36,434 nucleotides of DNA, from assembly GCA_027009115.1 (NCBI GenBank), contig JALVDI010000206.1, forward strand, positions 1 through 36,434, in the 5' to 3' direction. The translations under genes and the position numbers were made by a program. The DNA is from Polyangiaceae bacterium (lineage in GTDB: Bacteria; Myxococcota_A; Polyangia; Polyangiales; Houyiibacteriaceae). Positions 9,801 through 18,037 of the stretch are shown here, piece by piece. The number at the start of each line of letters is the position of its first letter. Positions within the stretch are counted from its first letter, which is position 1. Under the pieces are notes generated by a model, which did not search any database, was not told where the DNA came from, and was given only the letters and a program-made list of their open reading frames with translations.

Positions 9801-10318
9801 CGGCGCGCCAAGCGGGCCTGCCAGGCCTCGGTCGGCTCGCTCGGGACAGGCCCCTCGGACCATCGGTCCAAGAGCTCTGGCCGCGAATAACCGTAGGCCT
9901 CGAAGAGCCGCGCCAGCCGCAGCGCAAGCTGCACCCGCCGCACCTCCGAGGTCTCGCGGTCCTCGGCGTCCACGTAACCGGCCAGCGCGCCACCAGGCTC
10001 GGCGGCGAGCCAGTCGTCGTCGAGGAGCGCACCGAGGATGTGGCGCTCGAGGGCGCGCCGGTCCAGCACCGGTCCCACCCCTTCCTGGGCGAGCCAGCGC
10101 GCCACGAAGCGCTCCAGACGGTGAAATCGCAAGTTCGCCGCGATCCCGAGCGCCTGCGCGATCGAGAGCTCCAGGTAGCGCTCGAGGTTGCGGTTGGGCA
10201 CCACGAGGTGCGCTGGCGTCAGTGGCGACACGCCCCGGACCCGACGCTCCCTCAAGCGCTCGGTCAGGGCCTGGACGAGGGCCTCCGTCGCGTTCGAGTA
10301 GGTCAGGTGGATCGCCAC
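6878..10318 (-). CDS. recC: Exodeoxyribonuclease V subunit gamma (RecC)
   Basis: 1146 aa; N-term 'MAIHLTYSNATEALVQAL...VVPNRNLERYLELSIAQALGIAANLRF' typical of RecC. Directly upstream of recB with a 4-nt overlap. Confidence 0.92.
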   Translation of the reverse strand: MAIHLTYSNATEALVQALTERLRERRVRGVSPLTPAHLVVPNRNLERYLELSIAQALGIAANLRFHRLERFVARWLAQEGVGPVLDRRALERHILGALLDDDWLAAEPGGALAGYVDAEDRETSEVRRVQLALRLARLFEAYGYSRPELLDRWSEGPVPSEPTEAWQARLARRAMERGELPLHAALRKLGSARPDALPQELHVFGLSYVARVFQWAFAALGERTDLYLYVLNPCMEFWEDVPTEHEARRRLPRRSERVPSVDGELHPLVASDADDPPALTWWGRPGREHVHLLNELTGADFEPRFVDPTADERSVLRVLQRDILLREPAPRRPSLRADDSVCALACPGIRREVEIVAEEIWRRIDAEGSTLRFNDIAVFVHSDVRDLYLPHVASVFAEAGDLPHHVVDLPLAAESTLVDAAARLLDLLVSRFRRPDVLALLLHPSLRLPTRAVVDRGRWARLVDRLGAFHGLDRGEHAETYIDRDLVNWDQAVRRLALGTFLTGEASGDPRTIEMDGERYLPEETSADEGGVVLAALLRSLLGDARYARQARLSLTGWSRFVAGLFRGYLDARTAREEAELRRCLAAAESLADRDADGAEVGFGVAAELVAEALAGLGGARGEYLAEGVVVSALTPMRAIPFRVVFMLGMGEGVFPTTERRDPLDLRTRRRRVGDVTPVERDKYVFLETLLCARDAVVCSWVARDSLTGDPIEPSPVVRQLLDLLGRSYVVDAEALVREFPLRRHDEGRGRRAIVEAGWERQAAELGAKLRTELGRDLDERDLRTLAGTDRPHARAVTRMLALPHIPAGRTLPTEVEVSLDALRRFLEAPLQGWAAAVLGLADELEGDAGAREDEPFAPAPLELAQTLREAFVEGLRQCCPPVARYAEQVERLQAHGRWPVGTLASQRRRFDEEVLRSWQRVFRVAVAPDGARPRRVRFGSGSRADPTDELREAIRVGVNVQGRSIGVRITGRTQVLVEDGQASLILVPRRGPVGAQLQRERLVYGLRAFLDYVALVASGDERSAHRALILYGGAAAQDASLHFAELTPQTAMSYLRQIAGELFGRAHDYFLPCEAVMRDAKGWRELTGRKLLAQATAVRLQEKGGRSRYGPVSGGERYALPDPDEALAMVRRRFGLYFQLVGLSR

Positions 10319-10346
10319 GACCGGACTCTCGCACGAACCCCTGACA

Positions 10347-11021
10347 TCAGGCGCCGTCGCGGATCATGATCGCCCACACGATCAGCCCCGCGACCACCAC
10401 CAGCAAGAGCAAGGCGGCGCGGGCCGTGCTCCGGCGCCGAGAGATGGGCCGGCGGCGACGGCGGGTCGCCGGTCCGAGGAACGCCCCGAGCCCCACCGTC
10501 GCGAGGGCCGCAGCCACGACCGCCGTGAGGACCTGGGCTGCCTCGGCCGCCTCACCCCAGTCACGGCGCGGCGCGCCCCCCAGCCTCGGTGCCAGGACCG
10601 CCAGGAGAAGCGCACCGGCGCCCCCGAAGACCAGTAGCCGGCGCTGCCCTCGGCGACGCCGCAGGGCCTCCGCGTCCCTCGGCCCGGGCGTCAGCGGCTC
10701 GGACACGGAGGGCTCACACTCCACCCGCGTCACGATCCGCGCGCAGACCGCGCCATAGAGCCAGAGACTGGCGGCAGCCAGGAGCGTAGGGAGAGGCGGA
10801 TAGGGCGAGCCGAAGGTGTGCGCCGGCAATGCGCCGATCGCCGCGGTCACAGACGTCGGAAAGAGCACGAGTGCCGACAGGGCGTCCCGGCGGCGCGCGG
10901 CGAGCGCGAGGAGCGGGAGCGGAAACGCGACCAGCACGGCAGCCCAGAGATCCCGCGGACCGGCGACGAGCGCAGGCACGACAACCGCGACAGCCCAAAA
11001 ATTCAAACCGACGGCACTCAC
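10347..11021 (-). CDS. Hypothetical multi-pass membrane protein
   Basis: Several hydrophobic segments (VGLNFWAVAVVVPALVAG, LWAAVLVAFPLPLLALA, LLLLVVVAGLIVWAIMI). The ORF track starts at GTG 11111; an internal GTG at 11021 is plausible because 11111 would lie 4 bp from the divergent kinase start. Confidence 0.55.
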   Translation of the reverse strand: MSAVGLNFWAVAVVVPALVAGPRDLWAAVLVAFPLPLLALAARRRDALSALVLFPTSVTAAIGALPAHTFGSPYPPLPTLLAAASLWLYGAVCARIVTRVECEPSVSEPLTPGPRDAEALRRRRGQRRLLVFGGAGALLLAVLAPRLGGAPRRDWGEAAEAAQVLTAVVAAALATVGLGAFLGPATRRRRRPISRRRSTARAALLLLVVVAGLIVWAIMIRDGA

Positions 11022-11115
11022 GGCCCAAGCTTCGGTGCGCGGTAGAGCATTCGAGGGCTCCGAACCCGGTTTTCCCTTTCCGCCGGGGGCCGCCGCTGCG
11101 TTAACATCCACCGCG

Positions 11116-14100
11116 GTGCGAGTTTGTCACCAGTGCGGCGCGGCGGCTAGCGCGGACGATCGGTTCTGTGCGAGCTGTGGATCACCGCTGGCGTCGGAGG
11201 GGTCGTCCGCGGGCACCGACCCTTTGGTTGGTCGCACCATCGGCTCGTACATGATCCAGGAGATCGTCGGCGTGGGGGGCATGGGGCGCGTCTACCGCGC
11301 CGAGCAGACGACCCTCGGCCGCACGGTGGCCATCAAGGTGATCCACCCTCACCTGCTCGGCGACGAGCAGACGGTCGCGCGCTTCTACACCGAGGCGCGC
11401 GCCGCCAGCCGCCTCAACCATCCCAACAGCGTCGGCATCATCGACTTCGGACGGACGGACGACGGGATCCTCTATCTGGCGATGGAGTTCCTCCAGGGCA
11501 GGGACCTCGCCATGGTGATGCAGGAAGAAGGACCGCTGCCCTTCCCGCGCATCTGCGACGTGCTCGTCGGCACCCTCGACGCCCTCGGCGAAGCGCACGC
11601 GCTCAACATCGTCCACCGGGACCTCAAACCCGAGAACATCATCCTCCGGAAGATGCGCACCGGCGGTGACCTCGTGAAGGTCGTCGACTTCGGGCTCGCG
11701 ACGATCGTGGGCCCGGGCAATACCTCGATCACGAGGCCGGGGCTCGTCTGCGGCACGCCGGACTACATGTCTCCCGAACAGGGCCGCGGCGAGGAGGTCG
11801 ATGGCCGCGGCGACCTCTACGCTTGCGGGGTCGTCCTTTTCGAGCTGCTGACCGATCAGCTCCCCTACGACGACGAGACCCCGACCCGCGTCGTGCTGCG
11901 CCACATCAACGATCCGATCCCGGATCCTCGGGAGGTCGCACCTCACCGCGCCATCCCGGATGCCCTGGCTGAAATCGCGATCAAGGCCCTCGCCAAGCGC
12001 CCCGAGGACCGCTACCAGACCGCGGCGGACATGGCGGAAGCCATCCGTCGAGCCCGAGCCCAGCTCACCGCCGAAAAAGCCCGACAGGTCGTCTGCCCCG
12101 GCTGCGGCACGGTGAACCCGAGCCACATGCGCTTCTGCGGTGCCTGTGGAAACCGCCTGGACAGCGAAATGGCCCAGGCCCCCAGGACGGCGCCGACCGC
12201 AAAGAACCGTGCCTCCTTCTACCCCATCTTCGAATCGGAGCGCCGCCTCATCGGCCGGGAGGAGGAGCTCGCAACGATCGAAGCCCTGCGCCGGGAGGCC
12301 GGCCACGGCCTCGTCCACGTGGCGGTGACGGGCGACGCGGGCGTCGGCAAGACGCGGCTGCTCAAGGAGGCCGCCGAGCGCTTCGCGGAGCTCGGCGACG
12401 CGGTGGTCGGGGCCGGCGGCCAGCCCTTTGGCATCCCTCTCCCCTACGGTCCGATCCGGACCATCGTCGCGGCGCTTCTGGAGGTCGAGCCGAACGATCT
12501 CGGGCGCCTCGCTCGGGACGCTGGGACCTTCGCCGACCCTCTGACCCGCGCGGGCCTCGAAGAGCTCGCCGAACCGCGCGGCGTCGTCGGCCTGGACCAA
12601 AGTCGGGCGGGAGCGGTGGCTCAGGCCGTGGCCACGGCGATCCACGTCGCGCTGGCGCGCACGGACGCCGAACGCGCCGTCCTCCTCATCGATGATCTCT
12701 CGCGATGCGACGGACTCACGCACCAGGTGCTGTCGGAGCTCCACGGGATGCTCCGCTCCGACCCCGTGCTGCTCCTGACCGCCGACCTCGGCCCTGACAC
12801 GGCCTTCGATGCCACCGTCCTCAACCTCGACGGGCTCGACGCCGCGGAAGCCCAGGCGTTCCTCGATCCCCAAAGCTCGGAGAGCGGAGCCAAGGCGACG
12901 CTCCCGGCGCCGGGCGGGCGGCGGCTGCTCCCTCTCTACCTCGAGCAGATCCACGCCCTCGGCGCTGCGGCAGGCGACTCGACGCTCCCACCGCGCCTCG
13001 CGGACGCCGTGGCCCAGCGCATCGAGAGGCTGGAGGTTCGCTCTCGACGCGTCCTTCAGACCCTCGCCGCCTTCGGCGGCCAAGTGGATCTGCGGGAGCT
13101 CAAGGAGATCATCGGCGCCGACGACCTCGCCGGCCTCGACGAGCTACGCGACAAGGCATTGGTCCAGCTCCGAGGCACCGCCGTCGAGATCGCACACCCC
13201 TTCATCGCGGAGCTTGTCGAGGCCTTCATCCCGGCGTCGGCGCGCAAAGAGCTGCACGCCCGCATCTTGAAGCTGAAGACCGACGCCAGCGCACCCCTCG
13301 AAGTCCGGGCGGAGCACGCCTACCGCGGGGGCGACACCCTCCCGACCCTGATGACCCTGGAACGCATGGGGGACGCGGCGATCCGCCGGGGCGATCCGCG
13401 GGCGGCGATCCTCGCGTACCGGCGCGCCCTCGATCTGGCGCGCCGCGAGATGCTCGAAGCGGGAGAAACAGTGCTGGACACCGCCATCGTCACCTTCAGC
13501 CGCAAGCTCGGCTGGGCCCTCGCGCTCCAAGGGGAGCTGGCGGGCGCCGATGGCGTGGTGCGCGAGGCGCTGGACCTGACCCACCGACACGACCCCGCCC
13601 GCGCTCGGATGCTCCTCGTGCTCGGACGCGTCAGCCTGCTGCGCGCGCGCCCCCGGGACGCGATGCGCCACTTTGGCCAGGCCCTCGAGATCGTGGCCGG
13701 CGTCGAGCCCTCGGTGGAGTCGGAGGTCCAGCTCGCGCTGGGCCGGATGCGCCGCGATGCCGGGGACCCCCTCGCCGCCGCCAACGCCTACCGGCGGGCC
13801 CTCGAGCTCTACGACCAGCTCGAGGCCCCCCCGCTCCAGCGCGCCCTGCCCGCCGTCGAGCTCGCAGAGGTCCTGTTCGCGGCGGGCGAGCGGGGGCGCT
13901 GCCTCGACCGGGCCCAACAAGCCCAGCGCCTCGCCCGCCTCGCCCACGCGCCGGCCATCGAAGCACGCGCCCTGGGTCTCCTCGCCAAGGTCGACGAGCT
14001 CGATGGCAGCCTCGAGGCGGCGCGCAGGCACTACGCGAGCGCCGCCGAGCTGGCCGCCACCGGGGGCGACGCCTCGCAGTTTCGGCGTTGGACCGACGCC

Positions 14101-14121
14101 CAGAGGCTGCTGGCGGGCTGA
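11116..14121 (+). CDS. Zinc-ribbon Ser/Thr protein kinase with AAA-type ATPase and TPR-like C-terminus
   Basis: GTG start at 11116 (VRVCHQCGAAASADDRFCASCGSPL). Kinase motifs 'VGVGGMGRVYRAEQTTLGRTVAIKVI', 'IVHRDLKPENIIL', 'VVDFGLA', 'GTPDYMSPEQ'; second zinc ribbon 'VVCPGCGTVNPSHMRFCGACGNRL'; P-loop 'VTGDAGVGKTRLLKEAAE'; TPR-like helices at the C-terminus. Confidence 0.9.
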   Translation: MRVCHQCGAAASADDRFCASCGSPLASEGSSAGTDPLVGRTIGSYMIQEIVGVGGMGRVYRAEQTTLGRTVAIKVIHPHLLGDEQTVARFYTEARAASRLNHPNSVGIIDFGRTDDGILYLAMEFLQGRDLAMVMQEEGPLPFPRICDVLVGTLDALGEAHALNIVHRDLKPENIILRKMRTGGDLVKVVDFGLATIVGPGNTSITRPGLVCGTPDYMSPEQGRGEEVDGRGDLYACGVVLFELLTDQLPYDDETPTRVVLRHINDPIPDPREVAPHRAIPDALAEIAIKALAKRPEDRYQTAADMAEAIRRARAQLTAEKARQVVCPGCGTVNPSHMRFCGACGNRLDSEMAQAPRTAPTAKNRASFYPIFESERRLIGREEELATIEALRREAGHGLVHVAVTGDAGVGKTRLLKEAAERFAELGDAVVGAGGQPFGIPLPYGPIRTIVAALLEVEPNDLGRLARDAGTFADPLTRAGLEELAEPRGVVGLDQSRAGAVAQAVATAIHVALARTDAERAVLLIDDLSRCDGLTHQVLSELHGMLRSDPVLLLTADLGPDTAFDATVLNLDGLDAAEAQAFLDPQSSESGAKATLPAPGGRRLLPLYLEQIHALGAAAGDSTLPPRLADAVAQRIERLEVRSRRVLQTLAAFGGQVDLRELKEIIGADDLAGLDELRDKALVQLRGTAVEIAHPFIAELVEAFIPASARKELHARILKLKTDASAPLEVRAEHAYRGGDTLPTLMTLERMGDAAIRRGDPRAAILAYRRALDLARREMLEAGETVLDTAIVTFSRKLGWALALQGELAGADGVVREALDLTHRHDPARARMLLVLGRVSLLRARPRDAMRHFGQALEIVAGVEPSVESEVQLALGRMRRDAGDPLAAANAYRRALELYDQLEAPPLQRALPAVELAEVLFAAGERGRCLDRAQQAQRLARLAHAPAIEARALGLLAKVDELDGSLEAARRHYASAAELAATGGDASQFRRWTDAQRLLAG

Positions 14122-14209
14122 ACCCTCAGGGGCCGATGCGCGGCGCTCTGTTCAGCCTTTGCACAGTCGTCTCGCATGCTAGGCTGCGCGCACTTTTTCC
14201 TTCGTAGCT

Positions 14210-14250
14210 CCGCCGGCTCGCTCGGCCGGCGGGCCGACCCAGGAGGTCGG
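14210..14250 (+). promoter_or_regulatory. Two consecutive 5'UTR hairpins, the second sequestering the Shine-Dalgarno
   Basis: Hairpin 1: ccgccggc(14210-14217)/gccggcgg(14225-14232), 8-bp perfect. Hairpin 2: ccgacc(14234-14239)/ggtcgg(14245-14250), 6-bp perfect, loop cagga. AGGAGG (14241-14246) lies in the loop and 3' arm, immediately before ATG 14251. Confidence 0.6.
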
Positions 14251-16080
14251 ATGCGTTCCTTCCATCGCCCGTTACCGCTCGCCTCGCTCCTCCTCGCCCT
14301 GAGCTGCGCCCAAGCGCCGCCGCCGGACGTGGGCACCCAGGCCGACGCCATCGTCGATGGAGAACGCACGAGCAACGACGAGCCTGCGGTCGTCGCCGTC
14401 CTCAACCGCTTTGGCGGGCTGTGCACCGGAACCTTGATCGCGCCGCGGGTGGTCCTCACCGCCAAGCACTGCGTCCAGAACCCGGGCGCCTCCGGACCGA
14501 ACGCGCCGAGCGCGTTCGTCATCGGCATCGGCGACACCATCAACCGCCTGACGCAGACCTTTGGCGCCACGGATGTCGTGACCACGCCCGGCACCTACAC
14601 CGATCGAAACGGCCTCGGCGGCGCGTTGGTCGGCGTTGACGTCGCGCTCATCACCCTCGCCTCGCCAGCGGCGATCGCGCCCATCCCTGTGCACCGGGGC
14701 CGCGCCCAGGACATCGTCGGCGACCGGATGCGCGCCGTGGGCTTCGGCCAGATCCCGAGCGGCAGCGTGGGCACCAAGTACCGCACGATGACCCGAGTCT
14801 CCGGCGTGATGGGGGGCGTCCTCTACACGCCGCCGACGATCTGCCAGGGCGACTCCGGCGGGCCGCTCCTCACGCTCTCCAACGAAGTCGCCGGCGTAGC
14901 CTCCTTCGGAAGCGGTGGCTGCGGCAGCGGCATCAACGGCTACAACCGCGTCGACACTTACCTCGACATGATCGATGAAGCGATCCGCGCCAGCGGCGCC
15001 TGCGTCGGCGACGGGACCGAGGTCTGCGACGGCGAAGACAACGACTGCGACGACCTCTTCGACGAGGACTGCACGCCCATTGGCGATCCCTGCGGCGCCG
15101 ACGACGAGTGCGTCGGGACCACCTGCCGCGACGTCCTGGGCGAAGGTCGCTTCTGCACGCAGGCCTGCGACCCGCTGCGCCCCATGACCGGTTGCCCGCC
15201 GGGGATGTTCTGCGCGAGCGCCGGCGACTGCGAGGGCTACTGCGCGCCCGGGAGTGCCGGCGACGGCCCGAGCGGCAGCGACTGCGAGACCGACACGGAC
15301 TGCGCCACGCTCTTCTGCGCCGACCCCGGCGACGGGCGTCGCCGCTGCCTGAGCCCTTGCCGCGGCGACAGCGGGATGTGCCTGGCGGGCGAAGCCTGCG
15401 CGGCCCCAGCGGGCGCCTGCGGAGGCTGTGTCCCCGCCGAGATCGTCGTGGGCGCGCGAGGCCTGAGCGAGCCGTGCAACGAGGACTCCGACTGCGGCAG
15501 CGGCATGTGCCTCGACGACAGCGGAGCCCACTACTGCACGCGGACCTGCAGCCGGGACCTCGACTGCGGAGAAGGGTTCCACTGCCGCCTCGCCGAGGGC
15601 GACTCGGGCCTCTGCGCCCGGGGCAGCCGCGGCGGCATCGGCAGCGCATGCCTGCACAGTGAGGACTGCGACGACACTCTGTTCTGCGCGACGCGGGGCG
15701 AAGAAACCTGGTGCACCGCCTTCTGCGATGGCGCCGACGACTGTCCGCCCGACTTCGACTGCGTCGACGCCGGCGGCGCCCAAGTCTGCGCTCCCAGCCG
15801 GGGTGTGACCGGCGCGGCCTGCACCACGGCGGAAGACTGCATCTCGGGCACCTGCCAGCCTGTAGGTCGCGACGGGGAGCTGCGCTGCACGCGCCTGTGC
15901 GGACCCGACAACCTCTGCGAGCCGGGCTTCGAGTGCGTGCTCAGCGCCGACGGGGTCAACGCCGTGTGCGTGCCGGTCACCCCCCCCACGGAGGGAGGCG
16001 GCGGCTGCGCCGCGGCGGGCGAAGGTCGAGGCTCGCTCCTCGCCCTGCTCCTGCTGATGCTGCTACGGAGAAGACGATGA
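14251..16080 (+). CDS. Secreted/anchored trypsin-like serine protease (S1) with Cys-rich modules and MYXO-CTERM-like tail
   Basis: Signal-like N-term MRSFHRPLPLASLLLALSCA; triad blocks 'VLTAKHCV', 'GVDVALITL', 'CQGDSGGPLL'; MopE-like 'CDGEDNDCDDLFDEDC'; five Cys-rich modules; C-term 'GGGCAAAGEGRGSLLALLLLMLLRRRR'. AGGAGG 4 nt upstream of ATG 14251. Confidence 0.88.
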   Translation: MRSFHRPLPLASLLLALSCAQAPPPDVGTQADAIVDGERTSNDEPAVVAVLNRFGGLCTGTLIAPRVVLTAKHCVQNPGASGPNAPSAFVIGIGDTINRLTQTFGATDVVTTPGTYTDRNGLGGALVGVDVALITLASPAAIAPIPVHRGRAQDIVGDRMRAVGFGQIPSGSVGTKYRTMTRVSGVMGGVLYTPPTICQGDSGGPLLTLSNEVAGVASFGSGGCGSGINGYNRVDTYLDMIDEAIRASGACVGDGTEVCDGEDNDCDDLFDEDCTPIGDPCGADDECVGTTCRDVLGEGRFCTQACDPLRPMTGCPPGMFCASAGDCEGYCAPGSAGDGPSGSDCETDTDCATLFCADPGDGRRRCLSPCRGDSGMCLAGEACAAPAGACGGCVPAEIVVGARGLSEPCNEDSDCGSGMCLDDSGAHYCTRTCSRDLDCGEGFHCRLAEGDSGLCARGSRGGIGSACLHSEDCDDTLFCATRGEETWCTAFCDGADDCPPDFDCVDAGGAQVCAPSRGVTGAACTTAEDCISGTCQPVGRDGELRCTRLCGPDNLCEPGFECVLSADGVNAVCVPVTPPTEGGGGCAAAGEGRGSLLALLLLMLLRRRR

Positions 16081-17867
16081 ACCGACTGTTGCTTCTGGCC
16101 CTGGCGCTGGGGTGCGTCGCGGGTGACCCCCCTGGTTCACTCCAATCCGGCATCGTCGACGGACGTCGGGAGACAGGCCGCCCGGAGGTCGTCTACCTGC
16201 TGAACTACAGCGGCGGCGCCTGCACCGCCACCCTCGTCGCGCCTCGGGTGGTGTTGACGGCCAAGCACTGTGTCCAGAGCGGACGCAGCCCGAGAGCCGC
16301 GGACCCGAGCGCGTTCCGCGTGCTCGTCGGCCCCGACCAGCGCAGCTTCACCGCGCAGTACTTCGTCCAGGAGGTGCGCCCCGCCCCTGGACGCTGGGAC
16401 CTTCGAGACGGCAGCGATGTCGCGGTGCTCATCCTCTCGAGCGCGGCGCGGGCGACGCCCATGGAGATCTCCTGGGAGAGCCCCACCGACCTCGCCGGTG
16501 AAACCTTCACCGCGGTCGGCTACGGGCAGACCCCCTCGGGCTCCGCGGGCACGAAGTACGCCACGAGCAAGCGCGTCAACGGGTTCATGGGGGGCTTCAT
16601 CTTCGTGGAGCCTGCGGTGTGCTCCGGAGACTCCGGTGGCCCTCTCATCGGACCGGACGGAAAGATCTGGGGCGTGGCCTCCTTCATCTTCAGCCAAAAC
16701 GGCGGCGAGCCCCGCTGCGGCTCCGCACCCGGCGCCTACAACTCGGTGCGCGCCTACCGCGACTTCATCGAGCAGGCCATCGAGGACTCGGGCGCCTGCG
16801 TGCCCCGCGAGGAGACGTGCAACAACGTCGACGACAACTGCGATGGAACCGTCGACGAGGGCTGCACGCCCGTGGGCGCGCCCTGCTCCACCGATGAGGA
16901 GTGCGTGGGCAACACCTGTCGGGTCGTCGTCGAAGGCTCCGGCCGCATTTGCACTGTCCCCTGCGACCCGCTTCGGCCGCTTCTCGGCTGCCCCATCGGC
17001 ATGTACTGCGCGAACGCCGAGACGAGCTGCGAAGGTCTCTGCGCGCCCGGGGACGCTGGCGAGACGCCCCTCGACGGGGACTGCACCGACGACACCGACT
17101 GCGTGTCCGCGCGCTGCGCGGACCCAGGGGACGGCCGACGACGATGCCTGGCGCCCTGCCAAGGCGACGGCGGCGACTGCCTCGCTGGCGAGGTCTGCGC
17201 AGCCCCGGCCGGCGCTTGCGGAAGCTGCGTTGGCGAGGATCTCGTGGCCGGCGCCCGAGGCATCGGCGAATCGTGCGCGGCCGACGAGGAGTGCCACAGC
17301 GGCGTCTGCTTCGAGGACGAGGGGGCGGCCTACTGCTCTCGCGCCTGCGAGGACGACGAGGCCTGCGGCGAAGGCTTCCACTGCCGGGGCGACCGCTGCG
17401 TGCGGGGGCCGCGGGCCGACGTCGGCGACACCTGCGTGACCAACGAAGACTGCGGCTCGGGGATCTGCGCGACCTCGGGAGAACGACGCTGGTGCACTGC
17501 CTTCTGCGACACCGACGACGACTGCCCCTCCGGGCTCAGTTGCACCGACACAGGCGGCGGCCAGGTCTGTGCGCCGGAGTCGAACCTCGTGGGAGAGCCC
17601 TGCGAGGTCAACGAAGACTGCGCGACGGGCCTGTGCGCCACGGGCACCGCGGCCGGGAGCGTGTGCACCCGCTTCTGCGGCCCGGACCACGCCTGCGCGC
17701 CAGGCCTGGAGTGCGTGCGCATCGGCGACGGCGCCGAGGCGCTCTGCGTGCCCGTTGCGCGCCCGAGCGCCGGCGGGGGTTGTTCGGCCACCGGCACCGG
17801 GGCCTCGGGCGGCATCCTCGCGCTGCTCGCGCCGCTGCTGCTGGCTGGACGCCGCCGCCGGCGCTGA
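16077..17867 (+). CDS. Paralogous trypsin-like serine protease with Cys-rich modules and MYXO-CTERM-like tail
   Basis: ATG 16077 overlaps the previous stop (ATGA). 'MNRLLLLALALGCVAG', 'VVLTAKHCVQSG', 'DGSDVAVLIL', 'VCSGDSGGPLIG', 'CNNVDDNCDGTVDEGC', C-term 'GGGCSATGTGASGGILALLAPLLLAGRRRRR'. Aligns throughout with the preceding protease. Confidence 0.88.
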   Translation: MNRLLLLALALGCVAGDPPGSLQSGIVDGRRETGRPEVVYLLNYSGGACTATLVAPRVVLTAKHCVQSGRSPRAADPSAFRVLVGPDQRSFTAQYFVQEVRPAPGRWDLRDGSDVAVLILSSAARATPMEISWESPTDLAGETFTAVGYGQTPSGSAGTKYATSKRVNGFMGGFIFVEPAVCSGDSGGPLIGPDGKIWGVASFIFSQNGGEPRCGSAPGAYNSVRAYRDFIEQAIEDSGACVPREETCNNVDDNCDGTVDEGCTPVGAPCSTDEECVGNTCRVVVEGSGRICTVPCDPLRPLLGCPIGMYCANAETSCEGLCAPGDAGETPLDGDCTDDTDCVSARCADPGDGRRRCLAPCQGDGGDCLAGEVCAAPAGACGSCVGEDLVAGARGIGESCAADEECHSGVCFEDEGAAYCSRACEDDEACGEGFHCRGDRCVRGPRADVGDTCVTNEDCGSGICATSGERRWCTAFCDTDDDCPSGLSCTDTGGGQVCAPESNLVGEPCEVNEDCATGLCATGTAAGSVCTRFCGPDHACAPGLECVRIGDGAEALCVPVARPSAGGGCSATGTGASGGILALLAPLLLAGRRRRR

Positions 17868-18037
17868 GCCCTGCTATCCGCCGCCATACCTCCATGGGCC
17901 TCAGACCCGCCAGCGCCCCCCTGCGCAGCGCGTCGCGCCTCGAGAATCTCCAGGAGGTCCTCGCCCGAGTGCACCGGGCACCCTCGCGACGGCGATCCAT
18001 CACGGCCGATGCTGGGGCGGGCTGCTATGTTCGGTCG

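Noticed and set aside
11182-13083. 633-aa minus ORF antisense to the zinc-ribbon kinase
   Set aside because: Mirror of the kinase reading frame; no motif support.
14159-14185. TTGCAC-15 bp-TAGGCT promoter for the protease pair
   Set aside because: Spacer of 15 bp is short and the -10 is weak; not enough to call a promoter.
14272-15783. 503-aa minus ORF antisense to the first protease
   Set aside because: Ala/Val/Gly-rich mirror ORF; protease triad and Cys modules on the plus strand are decisive.
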